From positions 24,517,269 to 24,581,268 of the forward strand of contig NC_132888.1 in NCBI RefSeq assembly GCF_030463535.1: a stretch of 64,000 nucleotides of DNA, read 5' to 3'. Position 1 is the stretch's first letter. Each line of letters begins with the position of its first letter. Below, piece by piece: positions 49,711 through 61,139 of the stretch. The notes beneath the pieces were generated by a model, which was given only the letters and a program-made list of their open reading frames with translations, ran no database searches and had not been told where the DNA came from. Source of the DNA: Salminus brasiliensis (Eukaryota > Chordata > Actinopteri > Characiformes > Bryconidae). The position numbers and the translations under genes are program-made.

Positions 49711-52325
49711 TTTCAATCCTGCAAACAATGAAAGCTTACATTTCCATTTTTTTTCATCTTTTGCACAAATTTGTATTTGAAACTCTTTTGTGTTGTAAAT
49801 GTTGATGTGTTGAAATGGAATGCTTTTTCTTGATTTTAAACAAATATGGTCTTATCTATGAAATTTTAATCCTCTAGTTTACAAGGTTCTTCTGCTTACG
49901 GCCATTCCACCCTTAGAACGCCTGATTTCGTCTGATCTCAGAAGCTACCTAGGGTTGGGCCTGGTTAGTACTTGAATGGGAGACTGTCTGGGAATACCAG
50001 GTGTTGTAAGCTTTTCGAGTCCTGCAAACAATTAAAGCTTACATTTCCATGTTATTTACATCTTTTGCACACATTTGTAGTTGAAACTCTTTTGTGATGT
50101 AAATTTTGATGTGTTGAAATGGAATGCTTTTTCTTGATTTTAAACAAATATGGTCTTATCTTTGAAATTTGAATCCTCTAGTTTGCAAGGTTCTTCTGTT
50201 TACGGCCATTCCACCCTAAGAACGCCTGATCTTGTCTGATCTCAGAAGCTAGCTAGGGTTGGGCCTGGTTAGTACTTGAATGGGAGACTGAATGGGAATA
50301 CCAGGTGTTGTAAGCTTTTTCAATCCTGCAAACAAAGAAAGCTTACATTTCCATGTTATTTACATCTTTTGCACAAATTTGTAGTTGAAACTCTTTTGTG
50401 TTGTAAATGTTGATGTGTTAAAATGGAATGCTTTTTCTTGATTTTAAACAAATATGGTCTTATCTATGAAATTTGAATCCTCTAGTTTGCAAGGTTCTTC
50501 TGCTTACGGCCATTCCACCCTTAGAACGCCTGATCTCGTCTGATCTCAGAAACTGCCTAGGGTTGGGCCTGGTTAGTACTTGAATGGGAGACTGTCTGGG
50601 AATACCAGGCGTTGTAAGCTTTTCCAGTCCTGCAAACAATTAAAGCTTACATTTCCATGTTATTTACATCTTTTGCACACATTTGTAGTTGAAACTCTTT
50701 TGTGATGTAAATTTTGATGTGTTGAAATGGAATGCTTTTTCTTGGTTTTGAACAAATATGGTCTTATCTATGAAATTTGAATCCTCTAGTTTGCAAAGTT
50801 CTTCTGCTTACGGCCATTCCACCCTTAGAACGCCTGATCTCGTCTGATCTCAGAAGCTAGCTAGGGTTGGGCCTGGTTAGTACTTGAATGGGAGACTGAA
50901 TGGGAATACCAGGTGTTGTAAGCTTTTTCAATCCTGCAAACAAAGAAAGCTTACATTTCCATGTTATTTACATCTTTTGCACAAATTTGTAGTTGAAACT
51001 CTTTTGTGTTGTAAATGTTGATGTGTTAAAATGGAATGCTTTTTCTTGGTTTTGAACAAATATGGTCTTAGCTATGAAATTTGAATTCTCTAGTTTGCAC
51101 GGTTCTTCTGTTTACGGCCATTCCACCCTTAGAACGCCTGATCTTGTCTGATCTCAGAAGCTACTTAGAGTTGGGCCTGGTTAGTACTTGAATGGGAGAC
51201 TGTCTGGGAATACCAGGTGTTGTAAGCTTTTTCAATCCTGCAAGCAATGAAAGCTTACATTTCCATTTTTTTTTCATCTTTTGCACAAATTTGTATTTGA
51301 AACTCTTTTGTGTTGTAAATGTTGATGTGTTGAAATGGAATGCTTTTTCTTGATTTTAAACAAATATGGTCTTATCTATGAAATTTTAATCCTCTAGTTT
51401 ACAAGGTTCTTCTGCTTACGGCCATTCCACCCTTAGAACGCCTGATTTCGTCTGATCTCAGAAGCTACCTAAGGTTGGGCCTGGTTAGTACTTGAATGGG
51501 AGACTGTCTGGGAATACCAGGTGTTGTAAGCTTTTCCAGTCCTGCAAACAATTAAAGCTTACATTTCCATGTTATTTACATCTTTTGCACACATTTGTAT
51601 TTGAAACTCTTTTGTGATGTACATTTTGATGTGTTGAAATGGAATGCTTTTTCTTGGTTTTGAACAAATATGGTCTTATCTATGAAATTTGAATCCTCTA
51701 GTTTGCAAGGTTCTTCTGCTTATGGCCATTCCACCCTTAGAACGCCTGATCTCGTCTGATCTCAGAAGCTACCTAGGGTTGGGCCTGGTTAGTACTTGAA
51801 TGGGAGACTGTCTGGGAATACCAGGTGTTGTAAGCTTTTTCAATGCTGCAAACAATGAAAGCTTACATTTCCATGTTATTTACATCTTTTGCACAAATTT
51901 GTAGTTGAAACTCTTTTGTGTTGTAAATTTTGATGTGTTGAAATAGAATGCTTTTTCTTGATTTTAAACAAATATGGTCTTATCTTTGAAATTTGAATCC
52001 TCTAGTTTGCAAGGTTCTTCTGTTTACGGCCATTCCACCCTAAGAACGCCTGATCTCGTCTGATCTCAGAAGCTAGCTAGGGTTGGGCCTGGTCAGTACT
52101 TGAATGGGAGACTGAATGGGAATACCAGGTGTTGTAAGCTTTTTCAATCCTGCAAACAAAGAAAGCTTACATTTCCATGTTATTTACATCTTTTGCACAA
52201 ATTTGTAGTTGAAACTCTTTTGTGTTGTAAATGTTGATGTGTTAAAATGGAATGCTTTTTCTTGGTTTTGAACAAATATGGTCTTAGCTATGAAATTTGA
52301 ATTCTCTAGTTTGCACAGTTCTTCT

Positions 52326-53541
52326 GTTTACGGCCATTCCACCCTTAGAACGTCTGATCTTGTCTGATCTCAGAAGCTACTTAGGGTTGGGCCTGGTTAG
52401 TACTTGAATGGGAGACTGTCTTTGAATACCAGGTGTTGTAAGCTTTTCCAGTCCTGCAAACAATGAAAGCTTACATTTCCATTTTTTTTTCATCTTTTGC
52501 ACAAATTTGTATTTGAAACTCTTTTGTGTTGTAAATGTTGATGTGTTGAAATGGAATGCTTTTTCTTGATTTTAAACAAATATGGTCTTATCTATGAAAT
52601 TTGAATCCTCTAGTTTGCAAGGTTCTTCTGCTTACGGCCATTCCACCCTTAGAACGCCTGATCTCGTCTGATCTCAGAAACTGCCTAGGGTTGGGCCTGG
52701 TTAGTACTTGAATGAGAGACTGTCTGGGAATACCAGGTGTTGTAAGCTTTTCCAGTCCTGCAAACAATTAAAGCTTACATTTCCATGTTATTTACATCTT
52801 TTGCACATATTTGTAGTTGAAACTCTTTTGTGTTGTAAATGTTGATGTGTTAAAATGGAATGCTTTTTCTTGGTTTTGAACAAATATGGTCTTAGCTATG
52901 AAATTTGAATTCTCTAGTTTGCACAGTTCTTCTGTTTACGGCCATTCCACCCTTAGAACGTCTGATCTTGTCTGATCTCAGAAGCTACTTAGGGTTGGGC
53001 CTGGTTAGTACTTGAATGGGAGACTGTCTGGGAATACCAGGTGTTGTAAGCTTTTCCAGTCCTGCAAACAATGAAAGCTTACATTTCCATTTTTTTTTCA
53101 TCTTTTGCACAAATTTGTATTTGAAACTCTTTTGTGTTGTAAATGTTGATGTGTTGAAATGGAATGCTTTTTCTTGATTTTAAACAAATATGGTCTTATC
53201 TATGAAATTTGAATCCTCTAGTTTGCAAGGTTCTTCTGCTTACGGCCATTCCACCCTTAGAACGCCTGATCTCGTCTGATCTCAGAAACTGCCAAGGGTT
53301 GGGCCTGGTTAGTACTTGAATGGGAGACTTTCTGGGAATACCAGGTGTTGTAAGCTTTTCCAGTCCTGCAAACAATTAAAGCTTACATTTCCATGTTATT
53401 TACATCTTTTGCACAAATTTGTAGTTGAAACTCTTTTGTGTTGTAAATTTTGATGTGTTGAAATGGAATGTTTTTTCTTGGTTTTGAACAAATATGGTCT
53501 TAGCTATGAAATTTGAATTCTCTTGTTTGCACGGTTCTTCT
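52326..53541 (+). repeat. Two-unit tandem duplication (copies 173-174 and 175-176)
   Basis: Both pairs carry GCACAGTTC with AACGTCTGATC, followed by AGAAACTGCC, 608 bp apart. Small differences are TCTTTGAATACC in copy 173, CAAGGG in copy 176 and ACTTTCTGGG in copy 176. Confidence 0.8.
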
Positions 53542-53845
53542 GCTTATGGCCATTCCACCCTTAGAATGCCTGATCTTGTCTGATCTCAGAAGCTAGCTAG
53601 GGTTGGGCCTGGTTAGTAGTTGAATGGGAGACTGAATGGGAATACCAGGTGTTGTAAGCTTTTTCAATCCTGCAAACAAAGAAAGCTTACATTTCCATTT
53701 TTTTTTCATCTTTTGCACAAATTTGTATTTGAAACTATTTTGTGTTGTAAATGTTGATGTGTTGAAATGGAATGCTTTTTCTTGATTTTAAACAAATATG
53801 GTCTTATCTATGAAATTTGAATCCTCTAGTTTGAAAGGTTCTTCT

Positions 53846-54757
53846 GCTTACGGCCATTCCACCCTTAGAACGCCTGATCTCGTCTGATCTCAGAAGCTAC
53901 CTAGGGTTGGGCCTGGCTAGTACTTGAATGGGAGACTGGATGGGAATACCAGGTGTTGTAAGCTTTTCCAGTCCTGCAAACAATTAAAGCTTACATTTCC
54001 ATGTTATTTACATCTTTTGCACAAATTTGTAGTTGAAACTCTTTTGTGTTGTAAATTTTGATGTGTTGACATGGAATGCTTTTTCTTGGTTTTAAACAAA
54101 TATGGTCTTATCTATGAAATTTGAATCCTCTAGTTTGCAAGGTTCTTCTGCTTACGGCCATTCCACCCTTAGAACGCCTCATCTTGTCTGATCTCAGAAG
54201 CTACCTAGGGTTGGGCCTGGTTAGTACTTGAATGGGAGACTGTCTGGGAATACCAGGTGTTGTAAGCTTTTCCAGTCCTGCAAACAATTAAAGCTTACAT
54301 TTCCATGTTATTTACATCTTTTGCACAAATTTGTAGTTGAAACTCTTTTGTGATATAAATTTTGATGTGTTGAAATGGAATGCTTTTTCTTGGTTCTGAA
54401 GAAATATGGTCTTAGCTATGAAATTTGAATCCTCTAGTTTGCAAGGTTCTTCTGCTTATGGCCATTCCACCCTTAGAACGCCTGATCTCGTCTGATCTCA
54501 GAAGCTACCTAGGGTTGGGCCTGGTTAGTACTTGAATGGGAGACTGGATGGGAATACCAGGTGTTGTAAGCTTTTCCAGTCCTGCAAACAATTAAAGCTT
54601 ACATTTCCATGTTATTTACATCTTTTGCACAAATTTGTAGTTGAAACTCTTTTGTGTTGTAAATTTTGATGTGTTGACATGGAATGCTTTTTCTTGGTTT
54701 TAAACAAATATGGTCTTATCTATGAAATTTGAATCCTCTAGTTTGCAAGGTTCTTCC
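53846..54757 (+). repeat. Repeated GGAT gene plus GTTGACATGG spacer (copies 178 and 180)
   Basis: Copies 178 and 180 both have the rare ACTGGATGGG box C and are followed by the private spacer GTGTTGACATGG (near 54062 and 54671), 608 bp apart. Copy 179 between them has G31C and a GATATAAAT spacer. Confidence 0.75.
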
Positions 54758-57700
54758 GCTTACGGCCATTCCACCCTTAGAACGCCTGATCTCGTCTGAT
54801 CTCAGAAGCTACCTAGGGTTGGGCCTGGTTAGTACTTGAATGGGAGACTGAATGGGAATACCAGGTGTTGTAAGCTTTTCCAGTCCTGCAAACAATTAAA
54901 GCTTACATTTCCATGTTATTTACATCTTTTGCACAAATTTGTAGTTGAAACTCTTTTGTGATGTAAATTTTGATGTGTTGAAATGGAATGTTTTTTCTTG
55001 GTTTTGAACAAATATGGTCTTAGCTATGAAATTTGAATTCTCTAGTTTGCACGGTTCTTCTGCTTACGGCCATTCCACCCTTAGAATACCTGATCTTGTC
55101 TGATCTCAGAAGCTACCTAGGGTTGGGCCTGGTTAGTACTTGAATGGGAGACTTTCTGGGAATACCAGGTGTTGTAAGCTTTTCCAGTCCTGCAAACAAT
55201 TAAAGCTTACATTTCCATGTTATTTACATCTTTTGCACAAATTTGTAGTTGAAACTCTTTTGTGTTGTAAATTTTGATGTGTTGAAATGGAATGCTTTTT
55301 TTTGGTTTTAAACAAATATGGTCTTATCTATGAAATTTGAATCCTCTAGTTTGCAAGGTTCTTCTGCTTACGGCCATTCCACCCTTAGAACGCCTGATCT
55401 CGTCTGATCTCAGAAGCTAGGTAGGGTTGGGCCTGGTTAGTACTTGAATGGGAGACTGAATGGGAATACCAGGTGTTGTAAGCTTTTCCAGTCCTGCAAA
55501 CAATTAAAGCTTACATTTCCATGTTATTTACATATTTTGCACAAATTTGTAGTTGAAACTCTTTTGTGTTGTAAATGTTGATGTGTTAAAATGGAATGCT
55601 TTTTCTTGATTTTGAACAAATATGGTCTTAGCTATGAAATTTGAATCCTCTAGTTTGCAAGGTTCTTCTGCTTACGGCCATTCCACCCTTAGATCGCCTG
55701 ATCTCGTCTGATCTCAGAAGCTACCTAGGGTTGGGCCTGGTTAGTACTTGAATGGGAGACTGTCTGGGAATACCAGGTGTTGTAAGCTTTTCCAGTCCTG
55801 CAAACAATTAAAGCTTACATTTCCATGTTATTTACATCTTTTGCACAAATTTGTAGTTGAAACTCTTTTGTGTTGTAAATGTTGATGTGTTAAAATGGAA
55901 TGCTTTTTTTTGTTTTTGAACAAATATGGTCTTAGCTATGAAATTTGAATTCTCTAGTTTGCACGGTTCTTCTGTTTGCGGCCATTCCACCCTTAGAACG
56001 CCTGATCTTGTCTGATCTCAGAAGCTACTTAGGGTTGGGCCTGGTTAGTACTTGAATGGGAGACTGTCTGGGAATACCAGGTGTTGTAAGCTTTTTCAAT
56101 CCTGCAAACAATGAAAGCTTATATTTCCATTTTTTTTTCATCTTTTGCACAAATTTGTATTTGAAACTCTTTTGTGTTGTAAATGTTGATGTGTTGAAAT
56201 GGAATGCTTTTTCTTGATTTTAAACAAATATGGTCTTATCTATGAAATTTGAATCCTCTAGTTTGCAAGGTTCTTCTGCTTACGGCCATTCCACCCTTAG
56301 AACGCCTGATCTCGTCTGATCTCAGAAGCTACCTAGGGTTGGGCCTGGTTAGTACTTGAATGGGAGACTGTCTGGGAATACCAGGTGTTGTAAGCTTTTC
56401 CAGTCCTGCAAACAATTAAAGCTTACATTTCCATGTTATTTACATATTTTGCACAAATTTGTAGTTGAAACTCTTTTGTGTTGTAAATGTTGATGTGTTA
56501 AAATGGAATGCTTTTTCTTGATTTTGAACAAATATGGTCTTAGCTATGAAATTTGAATCCTCTAGTTTGCAAGGTTCTTCTGCTTACGGCCATTCCACCC
56601 TTAGATCGCCTGATCTCGTCTGATCTCAGAAGCGACCTAGGGTTGGGCCTGGTTAGTACTTGAATGGGAGACTGTCTGGGAATACCAGGTGTTGTAAGCT
56701 TTTCCAGTCCTGCAAACAATTAAAGCTTACATTTCCATGTTATTTACATCTTTTGCACAAATTTGTAGTTGAAACTCTTTTGTGTTGTAAATTTTGATGT
56801 GTTGAAATGGAATGCTTTTTCTTGGTTTTGAACAAATATGGTCTTATCTATGAAATTTGAATCCTCTAGTTTGCAAGGTTCTTCTGCTTACGGCCATTCC
56901 ACCCTTAGAATGCCTGATCTTGTCTGATCTCAGAAGCTAGCTAGGGTTGGGCCTAGTTAGTACTTGAATGGGAGACTGAATGGGAATACCAGGTGTAGTA
57001 AGCTTTTTCAATCCTGCAAACAAAGAAAGCTTACATTTCCATGTTATTTACATCTTTTGCACAAATTTGTAGTTGAAACTCTTTTGTGTTGTAAATGTTG
57101 ATGTGTTAAAATGGAATGCTTTTTCTTGGTTTTAAACAAATATGGTCTTAGCTATGAAATTTGAATTCTCTAGTTTGCACGGTTCTTCTGTTTACGGCCA
57201 TTCCACCCTTAGAACGCCTGATCTTGTCTGATCTCAGAAGCTACTTAGGGTTGGGCCTGGTTAGTACTTGAATGGAAGACTGTCTGGGAATACCAGTTGT
57301 TGTAAGCTTTTTCAATCCTGCAAACAATGAAAGCTTATATTTCCATTTTTTTTCATCTTTTGCACAAATTTGTATTTGAAACTCTTTTGTGTTGTAAATG
57401 TTGATGTGTTGAAATGGAATGCTTTTTCTTGATTTTAAACAAATATGGTCTTATCTATGAAATTTGAATCCTCTAGTTTGCAAGGTTCTTCTGCTTACGG
57501 CCATTCCACCCTTAGAACGCCTGATCTCGTCTGATCTCAGAAGCTACCTAGGGTTGGGCCTGGTTAGTACTTGAATGGGAGACTGTCTGGGAATACCAGG
57601 TGTTGTAAGCTTTTCCAGTCCTGCAAACAATTAAAGCTTACATTTCCATGTTATTTACATCTTTTGCACAAATTTGTAGTTGAAACTCTTTTGTGTTGTA

Positions 57701-58404
57701 AATTTTGATGTGTTGAAATGGAATGCTTTTTCTTGGTTTTGAACAAATATGGTCTTATCTATGAAATTTGAATCCTCTAGTTTGCAAGGTTCTTCTGCTT
57801 ACAGCCATTCCACCCTTAGAATGCCTGATCTTGTCTGATCTCAGAAGCTAGCTAGGGTTGGGCCTGGTTAGTACTTGAATGGGAGACTGAATGGGAATAC
57901 CAGGTGTAGTAAGCTTTTTCAATCCTGCAAACAAAGAAAGCTTACATTTCCATGTTATTTACATCTTTTGCACAAATTTGTAGTTGAAACTCTTTTGTGT
58001 TGTAAATGTTGATGTGTTAAAATGGAATGCTTTTTCTTGGTTTTAAACAAATATGGTCTTAGCTATGAAATTTGAATTCTCTAGTTTGCAGGGTACTTCT
58101 GTTTACGGCCATTCCACCCTTAGAACGCCTGATCTTGTCTGATCTCAGAAGCTACTTAGAGTTGGGCCTGGTTAGTACTTGAATGGGAGACTGTCTGGGA
58201 ATACCAGGTGTTGTAAGCTTTTCCAGTCCTGCAAACAATTAAAGCTTACATTTCCATGTTATTTACATCTTTTGCACACATTTGTAGTTGAAACTCTTTT
58301 GTGATGTAAATTTTGATGTGTTGAAATTGAATGCTTTTTCTTGGTTTTGAACAAATATGGTCTTAGCTATGAAATTTGAATCCTCTAGTTTGCAAGGTTC
58401 TTCT

Positions 58405-58524
58405 GCTTACGGCCATTCCACCCTTAGAACGCCTGATCTCGTTTGATCTCAGAAGCTACCTAGGGTTGGGCTTGGTTAGTACTTGAATGGGAGACTGTCT
58501 CGGAATACCAGGTGTTGTAAGCTT
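58405..58524 (+). rRNA. Copy 193: hybrid gene with an extra unit
   Basis: The 5' part, including CTCGTTTG and GGGCTTGG, matches copy 205. The 3' part is the GTCTCGG type and copy 205's 3' part appears in copy 194. One whole unit is gained or lost by exchange between positions about 69 and 93. Confidence 0.65.
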
Positions 58525-60532
58525 TTCCAGTCCTGCAAACAATTAAAGCTTACATTTCCATGTTATTTACATCTTTTGCACACATTTGTAGTTGAAACTC
58601 TTTTGTGATGTAAATTTTGATGTGTTGAAATGGAATGCTTTTTCTTGGTTTTGAACAAATATGGTCTTATCTATGAAATTTGAATCCTCTAGTTTGCAAG
58701 GTTCTTCTGCTTACGGCCATTCCACCCTTAGAACGCCTGATCTCGTCTGATCTCAGAAGCTACCTAGGGTTGGGCTTGGTTAGTACTTGAATGGGAGACT
58801 GAATGGGAACACCAGGTGTTGTAAGCTTTTTCAATCCTGCAAACAAAGAAAGCTTACATTTCCATGTTATTTACATCTTTTGCACAAATTTGTATTTGAA
58901 ACTCTTTTGTGTTGTAAATGTTGATGTGTTAAAATGGAATGCTTTTTCTTGGTTTTGAACAAATATGGTCTTAGCTATGAAATTTGAATTCTCTAGTTTG
59001 CAAGGTTCTTCTGCTTACGGCCATTCCACCCTTAGAACGCCTGATCTCGTCTGATCTCAGAAGCTACCTAGGGTTGGGCCTGGTTAGTACTTGAATGGGA
59101 GACTGTCTGGGAATACCAGGTGTTGCAAGCTTTTCCAGTCCTGCAAACAATTAAAGCTTACATTTCCATGTTATTTACATCTTTTACACACATTTGTAGT
59201 TGAAACTCTTTTGTGATGTAAATTTTGATGTGTTGAAATGGAATGCTTTTTCTTGGTTTTGAACAAATATGGTCTTATCTATGAAATTTGAATCCTCTAG
59301 TTTGCAAGGTTCTTCTGCTTACGGCCATTCCACCCTTAGAAAGCCTGATCTCGTCTGATCTCAGAAGCTACCTAGGGTTGGGCCTGGTTAGTACTTGAAT
59401 GGGAGACTGTCTGGGAATACCAGGTGTTGTAAGCTTTTTCAATGCTGCAAACAATGAAAGCTTACATTTCCATGTTATTTACATCTTTTGCACAAATTTG
59501 TAGTTGAAACTCTTTTGTGTTGTAAATTTTGATGTGTTGAAATGGAATGCTTTTTCTTGATTTTAAACAAATATGGTCTTATCTTTGAAATTTGAATCCT
59601 CTAGTTTGCAAGGTTCTTCTGTTTACGGCCATTCCACCCTAAGAACGCCTGATCTCATCTGATCTCAGAAGCTACCTAGGGTTGGGCCTGGTTAGTACTT
59701 GAATGGGAGACTGTCTGGGAATACCAGGTGTTGTAAGCTTTTCCAGTCCTGCAAACAATTAAAGCTTACATTTCCATGTTATTTACATCTTTTACACACA
59801 TTTGTAGTTGAAACTCTTTTGTGATGTAAATTTTGATGTGTTGAAATGGAATGCTTTTTCTTGGTTTTGAACAAATATGGTCTTATCTATGAAATTTGAA
59901 TCCTCTAGTTTGCAAGGTTCTTCTGCTTACGGCCATTCCACCCTTAGAACGCCTGATCTCGTCTGATCTCAGAAGCTACCTAGGGTTGGGCCTGGTTAGT
60001 ACTTGAATGGGAGACTGTCTGGGAATACCAGGTGTTGTAAGCTTTTTCAATGCTGCAAACAATGAAAGCTTACATTTCCATGTTATTTACATCTTTTGCA
60101 CAAATTTGTAGTTGAAACTCTTTTGTGTTGTAAATTTTGATGTGTTGAAATGGAATGCTTTTTCTTGATTTTAAACAAATATGGTCTTATCTTTGAAATT
60201 TGAATCCTCTAGTTTGCAAGGTTCTTCTGTTTACGGCCATTCCACCCTAAGAACGCCTGATCTCGTCTGATCTCAGAAGCTACCTAGGGTTGGGCCTGGT
60301 TAGTACTTGAATGGGAGACTGTCTCGGAATACCAGGTGTTGTAAGCTTTTCCAGTCCTGCAAACAATTAAAGCTTACATTTCCATGTTATTTACATCTTT
60401 TGCACACATTTGTAGTTGAAACTCTTTTGTGATGTAAATTTTGATGTGTTGAAATGGAATGCTTTTTCTTGGTTTTGAACAAATATGGTCTTATCTATGA
60501 AATTTGAATCCTCTAGTTTGCAAGGTTCTTCT

Positions 60533-60652
60533 GCTTACGGCCATTCCACCCTTAGAACGCCTGATCTCGTCTGATCTCAGAAGCTACCTAGGGTTGGGCC
60601 TAGCTAGTACTTGAATGGGAGACTGAATGGGAATACCAGGTGTAGTAAGCTT
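60533..60652 (+). rRNA. Copy 200: hybrid gene starting a block repeat
   Basis: The 5' half has AACGCC, CTCG and CTACCTAGG like copy 194. The 3' half has CCTAGCTAG, GAAT and TGTAGTAAGC like copy 188 (which reads CCTAGTTAG). The joint lies between positions about 56 and 69. Confidence 0.65.
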
Positions 60653-61139
60653 TTTCAATCCTGCAAACAAAGAAAGCTTACATTTCCATGTTATTTACAT
60701 CTTTTGTACAAATTTGTAGTTGAAACTCTTTTGTGTTGTAAATGTTGATGTGTTAAAATGGAATGCTTTTTCTTGGTTTTAAACAAATATGGTCTTAGCT
60801 ATGAAATTTGAATTCTCTAGTTTGCACGGTTCTTCTGTTTACGGCCATTCCACCCTTAGAACGCCTGATCTTGTCTGATCTCAGAAGCTACTTAGGGTTG
60901 GGCCTGGTTAGTACTTGAATGGAAGACTGTCTGGGAATACCAGTTGTTGTAAGCTTTTTCAATCCTGCAAACAATGAAAGCTTATATTTCCATTTTTTTT
61001 CATCTTTTGCACAAATTTGTATTTGAAACTCTTTTGTGTTGTAAATGTTGATGTGTTGAAATGGAATGCTTTTTCTTGATTTTAAACAAATATGGTCTTA
61101 TCTATGAAATTTGAATCCTCTAGTTTGCAAGGTTCTTCT

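Larger units (their letters stand above)
49894..57309 (+). rRNA. 5S-like genes, copies 165-189
   Basis: Starts are 49894 + 304k for k = 0 to 24 (last 57190). This stretch has several two-unit duplications (copies 173-174 with 175-176, and 178-179 with 180-181) and private changes: AGAAACTGCC at 48-56 in copies 167, 174 and 176, C28T in copies 173 and 175, C78G in copy 177 and G31C in copy 179. Copies 182-189 repeat the module of copies 104-111 and 66-73, here with a 9-T instead of a 10-T tract after copy 185. Confidence 0.93.
57493..60956 (+). rRNA. 5S-like genes, copies 190-201
   Basis: Starts are 57493 + 304k for k = 0 to 11 (last 60837). Copies 190-192 match copies 74-76 and 122-124. Copies 193 and 205 share C39T (CTCGTTTG). 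Copy 196 has C26A. Copy 197 reads CTCATCTG. Copy 200 is a hybrid gene at which a block resembling copy 188 onwards restarts. Confidence 0.93.
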
